Positions 12,726-25,249 of a DNA stretch of 64,000 nucleotides are shown one piece after another (position 1 is the first letter of the stretch; every line of letters begins with the position of its first letter). Source of the stretch: Antitrichia curtipendula (Eukaryota > Streptophyta > Bryopsida > Hypnales > Leucodontaceae); assembly GCA_951230915.1 (NCBI GenBank), contig OX579635.1, forward strand, positions 4,464,001-4,528,000, in the 5' to 3' direction. The notes beneath the pieces were generated by a model. It was not told the DNA's origin, did not search any database, and saw only the letters and a program-made list of their open reading frames with translations. Made by a program: the position numbers and the translations under genes.

Positions 12726-13690
12726 CCCCTCATCGCCGGAGGGGACGAAAAGTGTCCTCACAGAAAATTCAAAGTGCTGTAACTTTTGCATCCGATGTCC
12801 AAACTCAATAAAACTTGTTGGTAAAGTTGCTCTCTCTCTTCTAGTTTATGTGGAAGAATTTTCAGATCAATGCAAGCTTTATTGATTTCTTGAAAGCCAA
12901 TCGAAGTTCATAGGTTCAATTTGAATTCACCAAACTGCATTTGAAGGCTGCAACTTCGGGGGCTTGTATCTCCTTCATCCAATGTTTGTTTTCAATCAAA
13001 TTTGTTGTGTTATATTCCCCTTTAAGTCTAGTTATTGTGGTTAAATTTTCATGTCAACCCAAGTTGTTTTGAATGCTTGGGAGCAATTCGAAGTTCAAAA
13101 TCTAGACATTTTTGCATTACAGTCAACTTTGGTGGCTTATAACTTCTTCATACAGGAGTTTTTTTCAATAATTTTTGTTGGAAAAGTTTCACATACTAGT
13201 CTAGTTCTTGTGGTAAAAATTTCATATCAATCCAAGAAGATATGATTGATTGAGAAGCATTTTAGCAGAGGTAGGTTCAGCTGTAGATGTGTTTTTTTGC
13301 TACTTTTTTCACTGTTTTTTGACATTTCAAAACAACTTTGCAAATGCAATGAGTCAATTAAATGTGTTTTTTTTCCACCAAAGTGTTTGTCTTTTGGTTT
13401 AGAATCACCTTGTAGTTTAAAGTTTTTTCATTTGAGTAGGTTTAGAAATCGAATTCCACTTCAACATGTGTTTTTAGGAAAATTTCAGCATCTTTTTTCA
13501 ACACTAAGACATTATAATCTTTCAATCTATACGGTGAATTGACCCCAAATTTTACTTACACCATCTACAACATGCACACTATAATATTGTACGGTTGAGA
13601 TTTTTATACCTTACTCAAATTTAGATTTATAACACTTGAAAAGCAAGGTTGTTTTTTGACATGGTTAGAGCTTCGGCGGTGAGGGGTTAA
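12722..13690. mobile_element. TTAA element C1 (subfamily C, 969 bp)
   Basis: Starts TTAACCCCTCATCGCCGGAG and ends CTTCGGCGGTGAGGGGTTAA, a TIR of about 20 bp with TTAA edges. Outer bases match subfamilies A and B, but the inner TIR and body differ. Inside are three degenerate repeats of about 175-185 bp, each with a CTAGTT..TGTGG..AATTTTCA..TCAA..CAAG core (near 12841, 13028 and 13201). No transposase frame. Confidence 0.8.
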
Positions 13691-14757
13691 GCAATCAAAG
13701 AAGTCAAATGACTTAACTCTCTGACATTGACACCTCACTGCCCATGGTTTGGGGAAGGTCCTAACCGGCAATTATTCTTGATAACTTGGACTGCTTTGCA
13801 ATTACCTAGTCCATTTGTTGCTAAGTCCTCCAACTTCTAGTACTAGCCTTGCGGAAGATATCTCAGTGAAAGGCGAAGTTTTTGGGTGGATCTTGACTTG
13901 CAATCTACATGGGTATCTGGTTGCCCCAGATCTGCCTAAACTCCAGGCGCACTATTATTTTCTTATTACACTCCTTGTTGAGGTTTCTCAAGCTCGTGCA
14001 ATTAACTTATCAGTCTGCTGATTTGAATTCGTTAGCCCTTAACGTCATGAAAGTTCCAAAACGAACTTCGATCATTGTTATGAGAAGTATTTCTGCTAGA
14101 AGATGAAGTCTGTTAACAAAGTTTTGTGAAGTGAACCCTCCTGATAAGATTAATTATACTATTTGAAATCAGTTTTGAATTTCGAAATTGACCTACTGTA
14201 CATCATGCAAGATTAGGGTTGTTCCAGTACTAACTTCGTGATCCAGTCTAAGTTTGTGTTCAACTAATGGATTGTTCTGGTGTTGTATGTAAATCAAAAC
14301 CACAGATGCGAAAGGGGGACTCACACTATGATTGAGGTTAGTCTTTCTCCACACCATGCTCTTTGCTTAGAATTGAACTTCGTGTTTCTTAAGAAATGTT
14401 TTTGAACTCTAATGAATGCGCCATTGATGTTTAAGTTTGCGCTTCTCTGAAACCTCACACACGTTGAAACGTTTGCATCCCATATTCTCACCTGATCTTA
14501 CATCAAATGTCTCCTCACTTTAATCTTTTTTTTAAATTTGTTTTCAGTACACCGAAAGGTATGTTTTTCCACTTGTTTGTGCAGCATTTTGGTTCGGAGC
14601 TTGGCTTGGAGTCACTTGAAGCCTAACCTCCCATGGCGGGTGGATGCAGAAAAAGGGTCTCTTCTAGGTGCTGCTCCGAACTTTTAGGTGCAGCGCTACT
14701 TTCAGGGCTCCAGGGTAACGTGGACGACAAGACCAACCCCGAAGCGGGCCTAAGTCA
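13691..14757 (+). promoter_or_regulatory. Upstream region of the invertase gene
   Basis: About 1 kb of mixed composition leading to the invertase start. It presumably holds the promoter and 5' UTR; an ATG at 14633 lies in another frame and ends at 14815. I saw no other gene and no motif specific enough to name. Confidence 0.35.
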
Positions 14758-17700
14758 ATGTCAAATGGGACAGAAGAGGAGGAGGGAGTGTTGCGCTTTC
14801 GCAATTCCAGGATGAGGAGGAGGAGGATTTTGTTGAAGTTGTCTCCCACTCGGAGCACATGGAAGAACACATGGGCCAGTGTGAGCATTTTCCTCTTCTT
14901 TGTGGGTTGCGCTGGAACGATTTGGTGTTCACGAAGGAGCGTTTTTTCCAAGTTTGTACATCCGTTTGTAGTCCAGAACGATGTCAGCTTCGACACTGGG
15001 GTGAATGATGCAGCCCCTTCCGCCTTCGGGCCCGAGATTTCCCGATCGTCATATCATTTCCAGCCTGCCAGAAACTGGATGAATGGTAAGCAATTCTGGT
15101 TTGGAGTTGATCGACTCGGCTTGACACATGATGGTTCTCGTTGAGGGTACCACCGATTTCACGAATTTTGGGCAATCATTTACGTGGTTGATGTCTGTAC
15201 GTATGATCGATTCTTCTTCTTGCATTAGGTCATTTCCCTTCCCTTTTCTTCGACACTGCTGTGATCCACCATTCCTCCTAACCCTAGTTTTCCGGTGGTT
15301 TGTGACATGGATGCTGGGATTCGACCTTCCATTCTACAGACCCCAATGGTGCGTCGTTTTCCGTTCTACCTGAACTTCTTGTTTGGATGTCACTTTGTTC
15401 TTCGCGAGCAAATTCCATTCTGATTGTATGGCTCTAGGGTTGCGCATTTGATCGAGCTGAACCCAATTTTTTAAACTTTTTGCGGAGCAGGACCTATGTT
15501 CTACAAGGGGTTCTATCACTTGTTCTACCAGTACAATCCGGGGGGGCCTGTGTGGGGCAACCTCACATGGGGTCATGCAGTCTCAAAGGATCTCCTGCAC
15601 TGGCTGGATCTTGAACCTGCTCTGATTTTCGACCATTGGTACGATGCCGGAGGGGTATGGTCTGGTTCTGCTACTATTCGACCTGATGGCATACCTATGA
15701 TTCTTTACACAGGCAAGTCATCTGTGATCCCCAATCCAGTGGGTATGTAATTTAGAATGAATATTTGGTGCAATCGGTTTCACTGCTGATACCTTGATGA
15801 TATGGCCAAACACACAGGCGTGACTGTTGACCTTGAACAGACGCAAAACATTGCCGTGCCAGCGAATGCTAGTGATCCGTACCTTCGCAAATGGGTTAAG
15901 ATCCCTGAAAATCCAGTTCTCAGGCATCCCGATTGGGTTTTCGAACGGGACTTCAGAGACCCTACAACTGCTTGGCAAGTAGAGGACGGCTCGTGGAGAA
16001 TCACAGTAGGAGCCAAAGTAAGACAAAATGGAATGGCGTTGGTCTATAAGAGTGATGATCTTGTGCACTGGGAACTAAAGAAGAACAGGCTCCGCGCAAT
16101 CCCCCAGACAGGAATGTGGGAATGTTTGGACTTCTTTCCTGTAGATTCGAAGGGGCAAACAGGGCTTGACACCTCGACTCGGGGACCTTCAGTCATGCAT
16201 GTCTTGAAAGTGAGCTCCTTCAATACCCACCGTGACTACTATGCGGTGGGTTTGTACAACGAGGCTACTGATGCCTTCACTCCCATGAACCGAGATTTCG
16301 ATGTCATCTATGGGCTGCAATACGATCAGGGCAAGTTCTACGCTTCAAAGTCATTTTATGACCCCGTGAAGCAGCGCCGCATTAATTGGGGATGGTCCAA
16401 TGAATCCGATACCGAAATTCAGGATATTGCCAAAGGCTGGGCATCTCTGCTGGTAAGCAAGTTGTCTTTGTAAACAGAAGCCTGCCCGAATGAGTTTCTA
16501 AGATACGTGTCTGACCTTTGGATATGATATCCTCATTGCAGGCAATACCAAGGACAGTGTTGCTGGACAGCAATTTAGGGGATAACCTCATACAGGCTCC
16601 AGTTGAAGAGGTGAAATCTTTGAGAGGTAAGAAAGTATCAAAAAACAAGATGAAATTGGGGGCAGCCAGTATCTTCAAAATCGAGGGATCTTCTGGAGGC
16701 CAGGTGAAAATGTTCGTTCAGCTTTTGATTTTGAGCTCGATTTCAAGGCCGTTTGGCATTGCAATGAACCTTGAACCCGCTTTCTCGTTTCCAAAGACAT
16801 CGTGTGCACATTTTGATTGATGTGTCAGAATCTGTAGACAAGAACTATATGAAGCAGATGGTAGATGCGGAACAATCATGGTGGGGTCGTTGAAGACTGC
16901 TAGGAGTCTATATTATAGTGGGAACAAACTTTCGGTTTAGAGCTATGTTGTGGTGGCGAGCTGGATGCACCATACTCCCATATCTATGAGCTACTCAAAG
17001 CCCATTGTCATTTGTACGTGCAGCTGGATATAGAGGTTATGTTCGAGTATCCTGATGTGTCCAACGTGAGCATGAATGATGGTAGACACTCCGACAACCC
17101 ATTTGACTGCAGTAACGGAGGGTCAGCCCAGCGAGGCATATTTGGACCATTTGGGCTTCTGGTCATGGCAGACGATGCCTTGCAAGAGCAGACTGCAGTC
17201 TTTTTCTACATATCTCAGTCCAAAGATGGACGATATGCCACGCACTTTTGCAGTGACCAGAGCAGGTTCTACTAGCTTCAAACTTGAGAGACAATTTTGT
17301 GTTTTTATGGAGCTTTACTGTCGGTGCTTCTGCTGGTTCCATGTACAATCCTTACTTCATGCGTATCCGTGGAATAATGGATTTGGAATGTGGAATTTTT
17401 TTGAAGATATCAATGTAACCGATCCAAGTGCCTTTTGTGCAGATCTTCTTTGTTGGATGGCGTTGACAGCTCCGCATACTGGGGCAATGTCCGTATGTTG
17501 CCCACAGAAGATTTTTTATCTTTGCGCGTGTTGGTGAGTCTCTTTTCCCTGTTTTTTTGTCCCATCGTTGACCTCTTGAGAAAAATGGCTGGATGGAAAT
17601 GTTCTCGTCTAACAAGGTGTTATGGTTCATGAAAACTTGCTAACTAGTTTTTGGTTCTGCTGGGTCAGGTGGACCACTCCATCATTGAGAACTTTGTGCA

Positions 17701-18040
17701 GGGAGGCCGCATGGCAATCACCTCTCGCGTTTATCCAACAAAGGCAGTGAATGAAAAAGCTCACGTTTTCCTCTTTAACAATGGCACTAATCACATCACT
17801 GTGAGGAGAATTGATATTTGGCAAATGAAAGGTGTTGTGATGCAGAAAATGGCGAGAAAAAGAAGGGCAACTAGACACCCCTTCTTGGATATTTCTTGGT
17901 GCATCCGCAGCGGAATTCAGAAATGGATTTGGTTCTTCACCAATCACCAATTTCCAATATCCTTCTCTTTTCAAAAGAAAGGACATTTGAAGCTTCCAAG
18001 CATGGAAGTTCTCACCAACAAAACATATCCAAGAAGCTAA
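14758..18040 (+). CDS. Acid beta-fructofuranosidase (invertase), GH32, vacuolar-type with N-terminal membrane anchor
   Basis: Hydrolyses sucrose to glucose and fructose. Eight exons: 14758-15085, 15340-15348, 15491-15712, 15818-16452, 16542-16703, 17024-17265, 17443-17533 and 17669-18040. They sum to 2061 nt, 686 residues in one frame. Residues 1-40 are acidic then basic; residues 40-57 ([16 protein letters not shown] region) are a membrane anchor as in vacuolar invertase precursors. NWMNDPNG supplies the nucleophile Asp, FRDP the second conserved Asp, and WECLDF the acid/base Glu-Cys motif. Vacuolar enzymes usually have V and cell-wall enzymes P at the residue after EC; here it is L. Exon 2 is the 9-bp mini-exon coding DPN. 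Intron 3 appears to start with GC. After the usual end (IDIWQM) the frame runs about 55 further residues, which is unusual. The start was chosen as the first ATG in frame. It looks intact. Confidence 0.94.
15340..15348 (+). other. 9-bp mini-exon of the invertase (DPN of NDPNG)
   Basis: ACCCCAATG is flanked by ...TACAG and GTGCGT. It joins exon 1 (ending ATGAATG) to exon 3 (starting GACCTATG) to give M-N-D-P-N-G-P-M. The same tiny exon is a known peculiarity of plant acid invertase genes. Without it the nucleophile Asp would be lost. Confidence 0.93.
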
Positions 18041-18062
18041 GCCCTGAAACGACTAGCCATCA

Positions 18063-18994
18063 TTAACCCCTAAAGTTTCGTGACTATGTTTTCACTGAAA
18101 ACGCTCAAGAACTGCCATTTTTAATACAAGTACCAAATTTTTGAAAAAATATTTTTTTGACTCATGTAACCGTAGGATCTTGTAGTATGCTGACTTGAGA
18201 ATATGTGGTAAAAATTTCAGAAATTTCCACCGCGTGGATAGCAAGATATAAGCATTTAAAATCACTGAAATTGTTTTTTTGACCCTGCGAAAAACAGGGC
18301 AGCTGCACTTCACAAGCTCAATTTTTAATGAAAAACTGTCCAAAATGGTGGTGCTTCTTTGGATTCTTTTTCCTAGACAAGTTGGCTACATGCTTGAAAA
18401 TTTTCACATCATTTGGAATTGTACAACATATAGGAAAAAAATAGTAAGTAGAATGAAGTAGAGAATGATTCAAAATACTAAATTGTTAAGAATTTAGGTA
18501 TGAAATTGAAAAATGCCAATCCCAATGGTTGAAATGCTGTATTAAACAATCGACATCCTATGATTTAATTTTTTTCAAGAAATATTGAAAACTGAGTAAG
18601 ATAAAAGACTTCAAAGTTTATTTTAGAGTAGAGATTCCAAAACTGCCCGCAAACTAAAACTCCTCATAACTTTTGACTCATTGGTCAAAATGGAATGATT
18701 AAAAGCTTTCCATGTACAGATAACTCTGGAAAACCAGTTTCAAATTTTTGTTTCTGAAAAAAGTGATTTTTTCTGATCTGCCCGGCTTGCCCGGCCTTGA
18801 AAAAAAGTAACATATTAGGCCATAACTTTTGACTCGTATTTCCAAATGTCATGAAATTTAGTGCATTTGAAAGATACTCCTTGCGCATAGCTTCTATTAA
18901 AATTTCAGCCAGAAATATGAAAATCTCCAGTCACAGGTACCTGCCCAAAAAATTTATAATGCTAAAAAATGCATACTGGTCCTTTAGGGGTTAA
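18063..18994. mobile_element. TTAA element A3 (subfamily A, inverted, 932 bp)
   Basis: Starts TTAACCCCTAAAG and ends GGTCCTTTAGGGGTTAA. The interior is the reverse complement of A1/A2 (GAACTGCCATTTTTAATAC matches A1's right end). It begins 22 bp after the invertase stop codon, so the gene's 3' UTR and polyadenylation signals probably lie in or beyond the element. Confidence 0.83.
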
Positions 18995-21580
18995 AATAAA
19001 TGCAATGAATCAACAATTTGATTTGCAATGAGACGCAATCAAATACCTTGAGAGTTGAGGACAAGAGTCAAAGCTATTGGTTTCACTTACAATCAAACAA
19101 AATGATCATGACCTTAATCTAAATCGTGATCTTAAATAGATTCCAATCAACTGCAATTTGTCACATGCATCAACTTGTCACTGGTGCATATTGGATTGTA
19201 GGAAGAAAGATAAAAGATGTGAGTGTAGTTTGTCACTTGACAACAGGAAGATAGAGATGTTCAATTCAAATGTATTTCCTTTATTGACTAAGCTACTAAA
19301 TACACTACCTTAGATACTTTTTTCTACGTACTACAGAATATGTAAAGACTCATTAGGTATAGTACGCACATACTACAACCTTTTGGAATTACACTTACAT
19401 GTATCTCATGGTGCTTTAGCTAACAATGGTACTATGGCTATCTATGTTCTATGGTGCTTAAGTCCACCAAAGTTCATAGACTTTAGGTTAATCAAATTAT
19501 TATAGAATAATTTAAATCTAACAAGATAATCTATTAAAGAAAAAAAATTTCCTTACAAAATCCAGCTCTAATGATAGCTTTAAATTTGACTATTAGAAAA
19601 GTTGTATACACCTCCTATTTCTTTTAATGTAATATAATCAAGTTTGAATCCCAACTCAAATTTGTATATTCTAATGTCTGATGCACCTGCTTAGTTGACA
19701 TACAAATTTGAGTTGGGATTCAAACTTGATTTTGTTGTAAATTATGGGCTTTATAAAATAATTTTCTTTTTTTGGATTCTAGATTTTGATTTTGAATTCT
19801 ATTAGACTCCAAAACCTTGTAATTTTTAAAATTTTAGAACTTACCAAATAAAGGTCAAACAAATTGTTTAGTTGTAGTAAATAGTATAAATGCACTAAGA
19901 AAATATACTTTATTTTCATAATCGAGGGCCAAATATTTACTCATCTATAGTTGAATAAAAAATAATTTTTTTTTTAACTTTTAATTTCAAATTATTATTT
20001 TTGTCATTTTGAATATAATTTAAATTATAATTCTTTCAAATAATTCTTTTATATTTTAAATATATATTTAGAATTTTATAACTATCAAATCTAAAAATAA
20101 TTTAGAAAAGATATGGGCTAGATGAAAAAAATTCATCAAATATATACATTATTTCTATTTATTTGTGATTTAATGCATACTCATATTTTTGCTAGATGCT
20201 ATTTTGAATTTTTTGAAAGGGGGTTATAAAATTAGTAAATGTTTATAATATCTTTTTTTTCAAATGTCTTTTTGTAACTATAGCTTATGTAAACATAAAA
20301 TTTTCTATTTATTAAGAGTCTGCCCAAATTACAATTATGTCCTATGAGGGATATGACACTAATTTTGTGATAAATAAATGTTTTGATGGTAAATATTGAT
20401 CAATGAATCAAGTCATATTAATTCAACAATAATTGTCAATTAGATCACTATTATGACTCCAATAATAATTCTTGTAATTAAGTGAATTTGCTTAGAAATA
20501 GTTCATCCTACCTTACCATAATCCAAAAGGAACCTAACAACAAATTATTGCCATTTGCACAAAATTTCTTCAATCAAATATCAACCCATATTCAATGTAC
20601 TTCAAAAAAAATTGAACACTATAAAATACTCTTCTAAGTGTTGATCCTCTTCAAATAAATTTGATTTTTTAGTATGTTTCTAAACCCTAAAATACTAAAG
20701 AGACTACTTTGGATTCTTTTAGAATTTGGACAAGCTCTAATGACTTTATAATCTAGGATTTTGCATGAATTTTTTAGGATAGATGCTAATCATTCTAATC
20801 TAAGTGTAAAACTTATTTTTTCTTCATTCCGATAAATATTGCAAAAATTAGAAGGGTTTTTCCAATTTCAATGTCAAACAAGTCAACTAAAAATATATTC
20901 TAAAAAATATTGATTAATTATATTGAATTTTATAAAGTGACACCTTAGCTACTCAAAAACATTTAAACCATTCAATTCCAAATAATGACATGAAAGTTAT
21001 AAAGAGTTTTATTTTATAGAAAATATATATAAAGTTGTCTTTTGAATTCAATTTTGAAAATTTTCAATGAAAAATCAAACCAAAGATACCAATTGTTTAC
21101 TAGAACACTCTTACCATTGGAATAACAATTCTCAATTCTTAACAAAAATTATTAATGTTTTAGGCTTTTCTTTCATTTGGCACAACCTTCTACTTCATAA
21201 AAAAATTTAAGATGAATGTTAAGGACAAGGAATTGATGTTCAAATAAAAGAAGATTCAAAGTCAAAACAAGTAGCAAGACAAAAAAATTGTAAGAGTTTC
21301 ATAAAAAGAATGTATTGTATAAAGAAGTACAAGAAACAAGCTTAGCAATGAGGCTCCAAGATTGTGTTGGCAAGATTGAGGATCATTCTTTTCATCTTGT
21401 CAACAATATATAATATCACAATATCTTGAAGTTGATTAAAAAAAAACTAGGAAACACAAAAAACAAACTAGGGGTTATTAAAATGCTTTAAAAGGTGCTT
21501 TCATGGTTTTAAAAGATATTTTACAACTTCTAGTAGCCACACACAAGTACTCTTAAAAGACACCTCACATATTATAGGCT
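18995..21580. other. Gene-free AT-rich spacer with one strong hairpin
   Basis: AT-rich DNA with no coding sequence I can support. The only defined structure is the inverted repeat at 19637-19730. Confidence 0.4.
19637..19730. repeat. Perfect 31-bp inverted repeat with 32-nt loop
   Basis: 19637-19667 (ATCAAGTTTGAATCCCAACT...) is exactly the reverse complement of 19700-19730. The pairing continues imperfectly outwards. It could be a tiny MITE relic or a small-RNA hairpin; nothing in the sequence decides. Confidence 0.85.
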
Positions 21581-21589
21581 CTACAACTT

Positions 21590-22075
21590 CAATTTCAAAG
21601 TTTTGGCATAGCTCTTGGTCTTACTACTAGTATTGTAAAAGATATTGTTTCCCGTTGACTCCCTTTTTTTTCCGTAATAGATCTTTGTACTTCCTTTGCT
21701 TAGGTACCACAACTTCAAGTGGCAAAGGTACACTTGCCTTGGTTTTTTTGGATTATATACGCTTTTTTTAGGAGTGTGCAATTGCAATTGGAGTAGGCTC
21801 ATTGATCTTCTCAAGTACTCCTTTGTTGATAAAAAAAAACACTCAAATGGTTTGTCCTCATATGACCCTTCACAAAAAACTTATCTAATTCTTCATCATT
21901 CCGATTTTCATTAAGACGGTTGTCATTTGCATTGTCATCTCCACGGTTGGCTACAACATTAGAAGGCATTTTCAACACCAACTCTCTTTTGGCACTTAAT
22001 AACAACTTTTTCTATGAAACAATTGTGGTTTCACCCTCTTTCAATTTCACATAGAATTGTTGATGTGATGCCATG
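21590..22075 (-). pseudogene. Decayed coding relic of unknown function
   Basis: On the minus strand an ATG at about 22072 opens MASHQQFYVKLKEGETTIVS, then a stop. The same frame continues as KKLLLSAKRELVLKMPSNVV and an Asn/Asp-rich stretch. After a frameshift, another frame reads LPLEVVVPKQRKYKDLLRKK near 21690-21720. Codon use and residue mix look more coding-like than the surrounding AT desert. I do not recognise the protein; a transposon-derived protein is possible. At least one stop and one frameshift separate the pieces. Confidence 0.35.
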
Positions 22076-25000
22076 GTTTCAAAAAAATTCTCCTTTCTAT
22101 TCTAATAGAACTCCGTTCACTATTGTTGTTTGATGTCGATCTAGAAAAGGGAAGACAATGAAGAACACAATGACCTTGCAATGTTCCCTAGTTGTATTAA
22201 CACTCTAATTGGAACTTGCTTAAGCTAGAAATAAAGATTTGCACAAATATTAAGTACCATTACCTAGCATGTATACTATTTATCTTGTCACCTAAAAATG
22301 AAAACCAAATGAATGTGTACCTCGATATGTACAAATTATTTTAGCACCTAACAACACCACAAATTGAAATGAACAAGTGTACATAGTGGTGAAGCCAAGT
22401 ACCTTATATAGTCCTTCATGAAGTGCCTCGATAGTTAGCTGAACTTGCTTAGACCATCAAACTAACAAATATTGTATGCCTTGGTAGTAAGGTGGGATCC
22501 TTTTAATGGAAATACTCACCTCGGTAATTGGTGATTGTAATTAGTTGTGCGCTAATCTTTCATCAATTCATGATGTGTCTCAAATGTCTCTTAAATACAA
22601 TCAATTTTTTCAAAAGTACTACCAAAAATTTTGTAGGCATTTTATTTTTGGATGTTATACATTTTTATCCAAGTTCCTCTTCTTTTTCATGTTAGCAAGT
22701 TTTTAACAATGATTTATGCCATGAAATTCCTTTGAACAAGGTCATAGTATTTTGAATTATCATAGGTTGAAATATTAATATATTGTACAAATTTCTATAG
22801 TTTTATATATCTTTGGTAGTAAATCTATTTTGCACCTTCACTAAAAAGATAAATTAATGTAGCACAAGCTGTCGGTTGTGACTACCCAATGACATCCCTT
22901 GCTATTTTACTCTAATATAGCACACTAACAATGATACTTAGTATTACTCACACTTCTTTGATTTCAAAATGTTATAAGTTTTTATTCACAATAAATATTT
23001 TTACCAACCATGTTATTATATTTTTTCTTCTTCTTTGAATAGTATTGATATCTATATTTTGGGTAAAAAAAATTTCATAAAAAAAATTATAATATTTTCA
23101 AATCATTAGTTTGATAACACTAGATATCATTGTTAGTATAATATAGAAATTAGAAAGTTACAATCTTGATCTTGGTGAAGACACATGATAAATACATCTA
23201 ATTTTAACCATATTAGCTAAAGTGACCTATATAGATTCTTGCATTTAATGTGTATAAACATTCCTGTAAATATGAGAGCTTAGTCTAAATTTAATGAACA
23301 CTTTAATAATTTGAATAATTAAACTATATGAAGAAGTTTTGAATTTTTTAGGTTTTACTTAACCCTGTAAAGATGATGCAACCAAAAAGTGAACACTGGA
23401 TGATTTTCAAGATCATTGTATGTAGAAATGAAAAATGCACCTATTGATTCAAAAATCATATTATTTTAGCAAAGTACTTTTGATAATAGAGTTAATATAC
23501 CTTCCTCAAACCATGAGAGGCTTCGAATCTTCAACTAATGAACATTCATATAACTTCAAATCTGTATTTACTGTACTACAACAATTTCCAATTTAGTTCT
23601 CTTGACTCTACTTAGCACTAGTAGAATTATGGGCCTTAACAATTAGGCATTAAGACTAGAGTTGGAGCAATAGTCGACTAAAGAAACAAAAGTTTCACTT
23701 CAAGGTAATTTGATCTCTATAGTGATTTATACAAAATCCACATGTCCCAACGAGTACAAAATTTGACTTTGAAAAATGTTAAACTCAATGAAGGTTAATT
23801 AAGGTTCACAAATATTGTATCCAAAACATTGTCTGAACTTGATAGTTTCATTTTGATAGTTTAACATGATAAATCATCAATTTCAATCAAGCTAATTAAT
23901 TAACTCTAGGATTCCTTTGATATAGATTTTTGGTTATCCTAACAATAAATGTTGATTGCCTCTAGTCACTTCTTCAATACAATCCAACAATCCAACTTTT
24001 GAATTGATAATTTTTTCAACTATGTAGGGTTCTTTATAGTTCCAGAGCTCCAATATTATATTAGTCGATATGACAAATTTGATTTATAGCTAGAAATCAC
24101 TAATAGATGGAATAGTTATTACAAACAATAAAATTTCAAAGATATTTTGCAAGGCTTCAACATCTTTAAAATTTATATGACAAATAAGATTTAATACAAA
24201 TACAAATACAAATAATTTTCTAATTTTTAAATTTGTGAAATCTTTGAAATTCAATATCTTTTATGAACAAAGGAGTGAAGGCCTTTGTTAGTGTGAGAGG
24301 TTGATTTCTTCAAATGAATAGAAAGCTTTACGCACAAAAAAAGGACAAGGGCTTTGTTTTGTAGCAATTGGATATGCAACATGGAAGATATGTTTTTTTC
24401 AAAGTAAAATAAAACTTAATTCAATTTTCTAATTCATAAAAACTTTGAAATTCAATAAATTTCACACCTTAGATCCAAACGCCAAGAAAGAACCTCTTCC
24501 TAAGGTATAGATACATAAATTTTAAGATTTTTTGTAAGCAAGAGATGAAGGAACTAAGTACTCCAATGCTAAGGTATAGCCACCTCTTCTGACCAAGGTC
24601 TAGATTCAAATCCTACTACCTACAACAACTAGGAACTCACTCTAAAGTCTTGTATAAGTTCATCCTAAGTATATACCAACTAGTCTAATACATGCTAACA
24701 TGAGTTTAGGATTAATTTTAGCATTTGTTTTGCATAGAAAATTAAATCATTTTTTGTATGAACATCAAATTGATGACATAAAAATTCTATTAACTTCTTA
24801 TTTATACAATAAATAGTTTTGACATGTGACGAACTTGAATAAGGAGACGACCTAGGTCTTAAGCCCAGTCTTGGGTAACTTGTGTGGTCACTCGGATAGT
24901 CTACCAAACCCATCATTCTAGTAGTGTAGAGACAATGTAATTAAATCATTCCTATCATTGTTTCCAAACGTAAACAACCAACAACCTTAAGCTAGCGGAT

Positions 25001-25080
25001 ACAGATGACAAGAGCACAGTCAACTAAAAAATTGGAAAAAACTGGAATAGATGCATCACCCAGACACTTCACTTCGAGAG
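22076..25080. other. Gene-free AT-rich spacer
   Basis: About 3 kb without recognisable genes or element boundaries. The last 150-200 bp belong to the 3' UTR of the methyltransferase gene on the minus strand, since part of it recurs at about 61.0 kb. Confidence 0.4.
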
Positions 25081-25249
25081 TTGGCAGGCACTTTCTAAAT
25101 TGATCTGATAAAAGGGAGATAGGCTCTGTGGCCTGTACATGCTCTATGATTAACAAAATAACTCAAATTAAATGCTATTCTTGCCTCACAAACCAGAGGC
25201 AGATGTTGCGTACTCAAATTCGTTGTGACACATAATACAACCATTTCGC

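Noticed and set aside
14664..14996. 110-codon minus-strand frame
   Set aside because: Antisense shadow of invertase exon 1.
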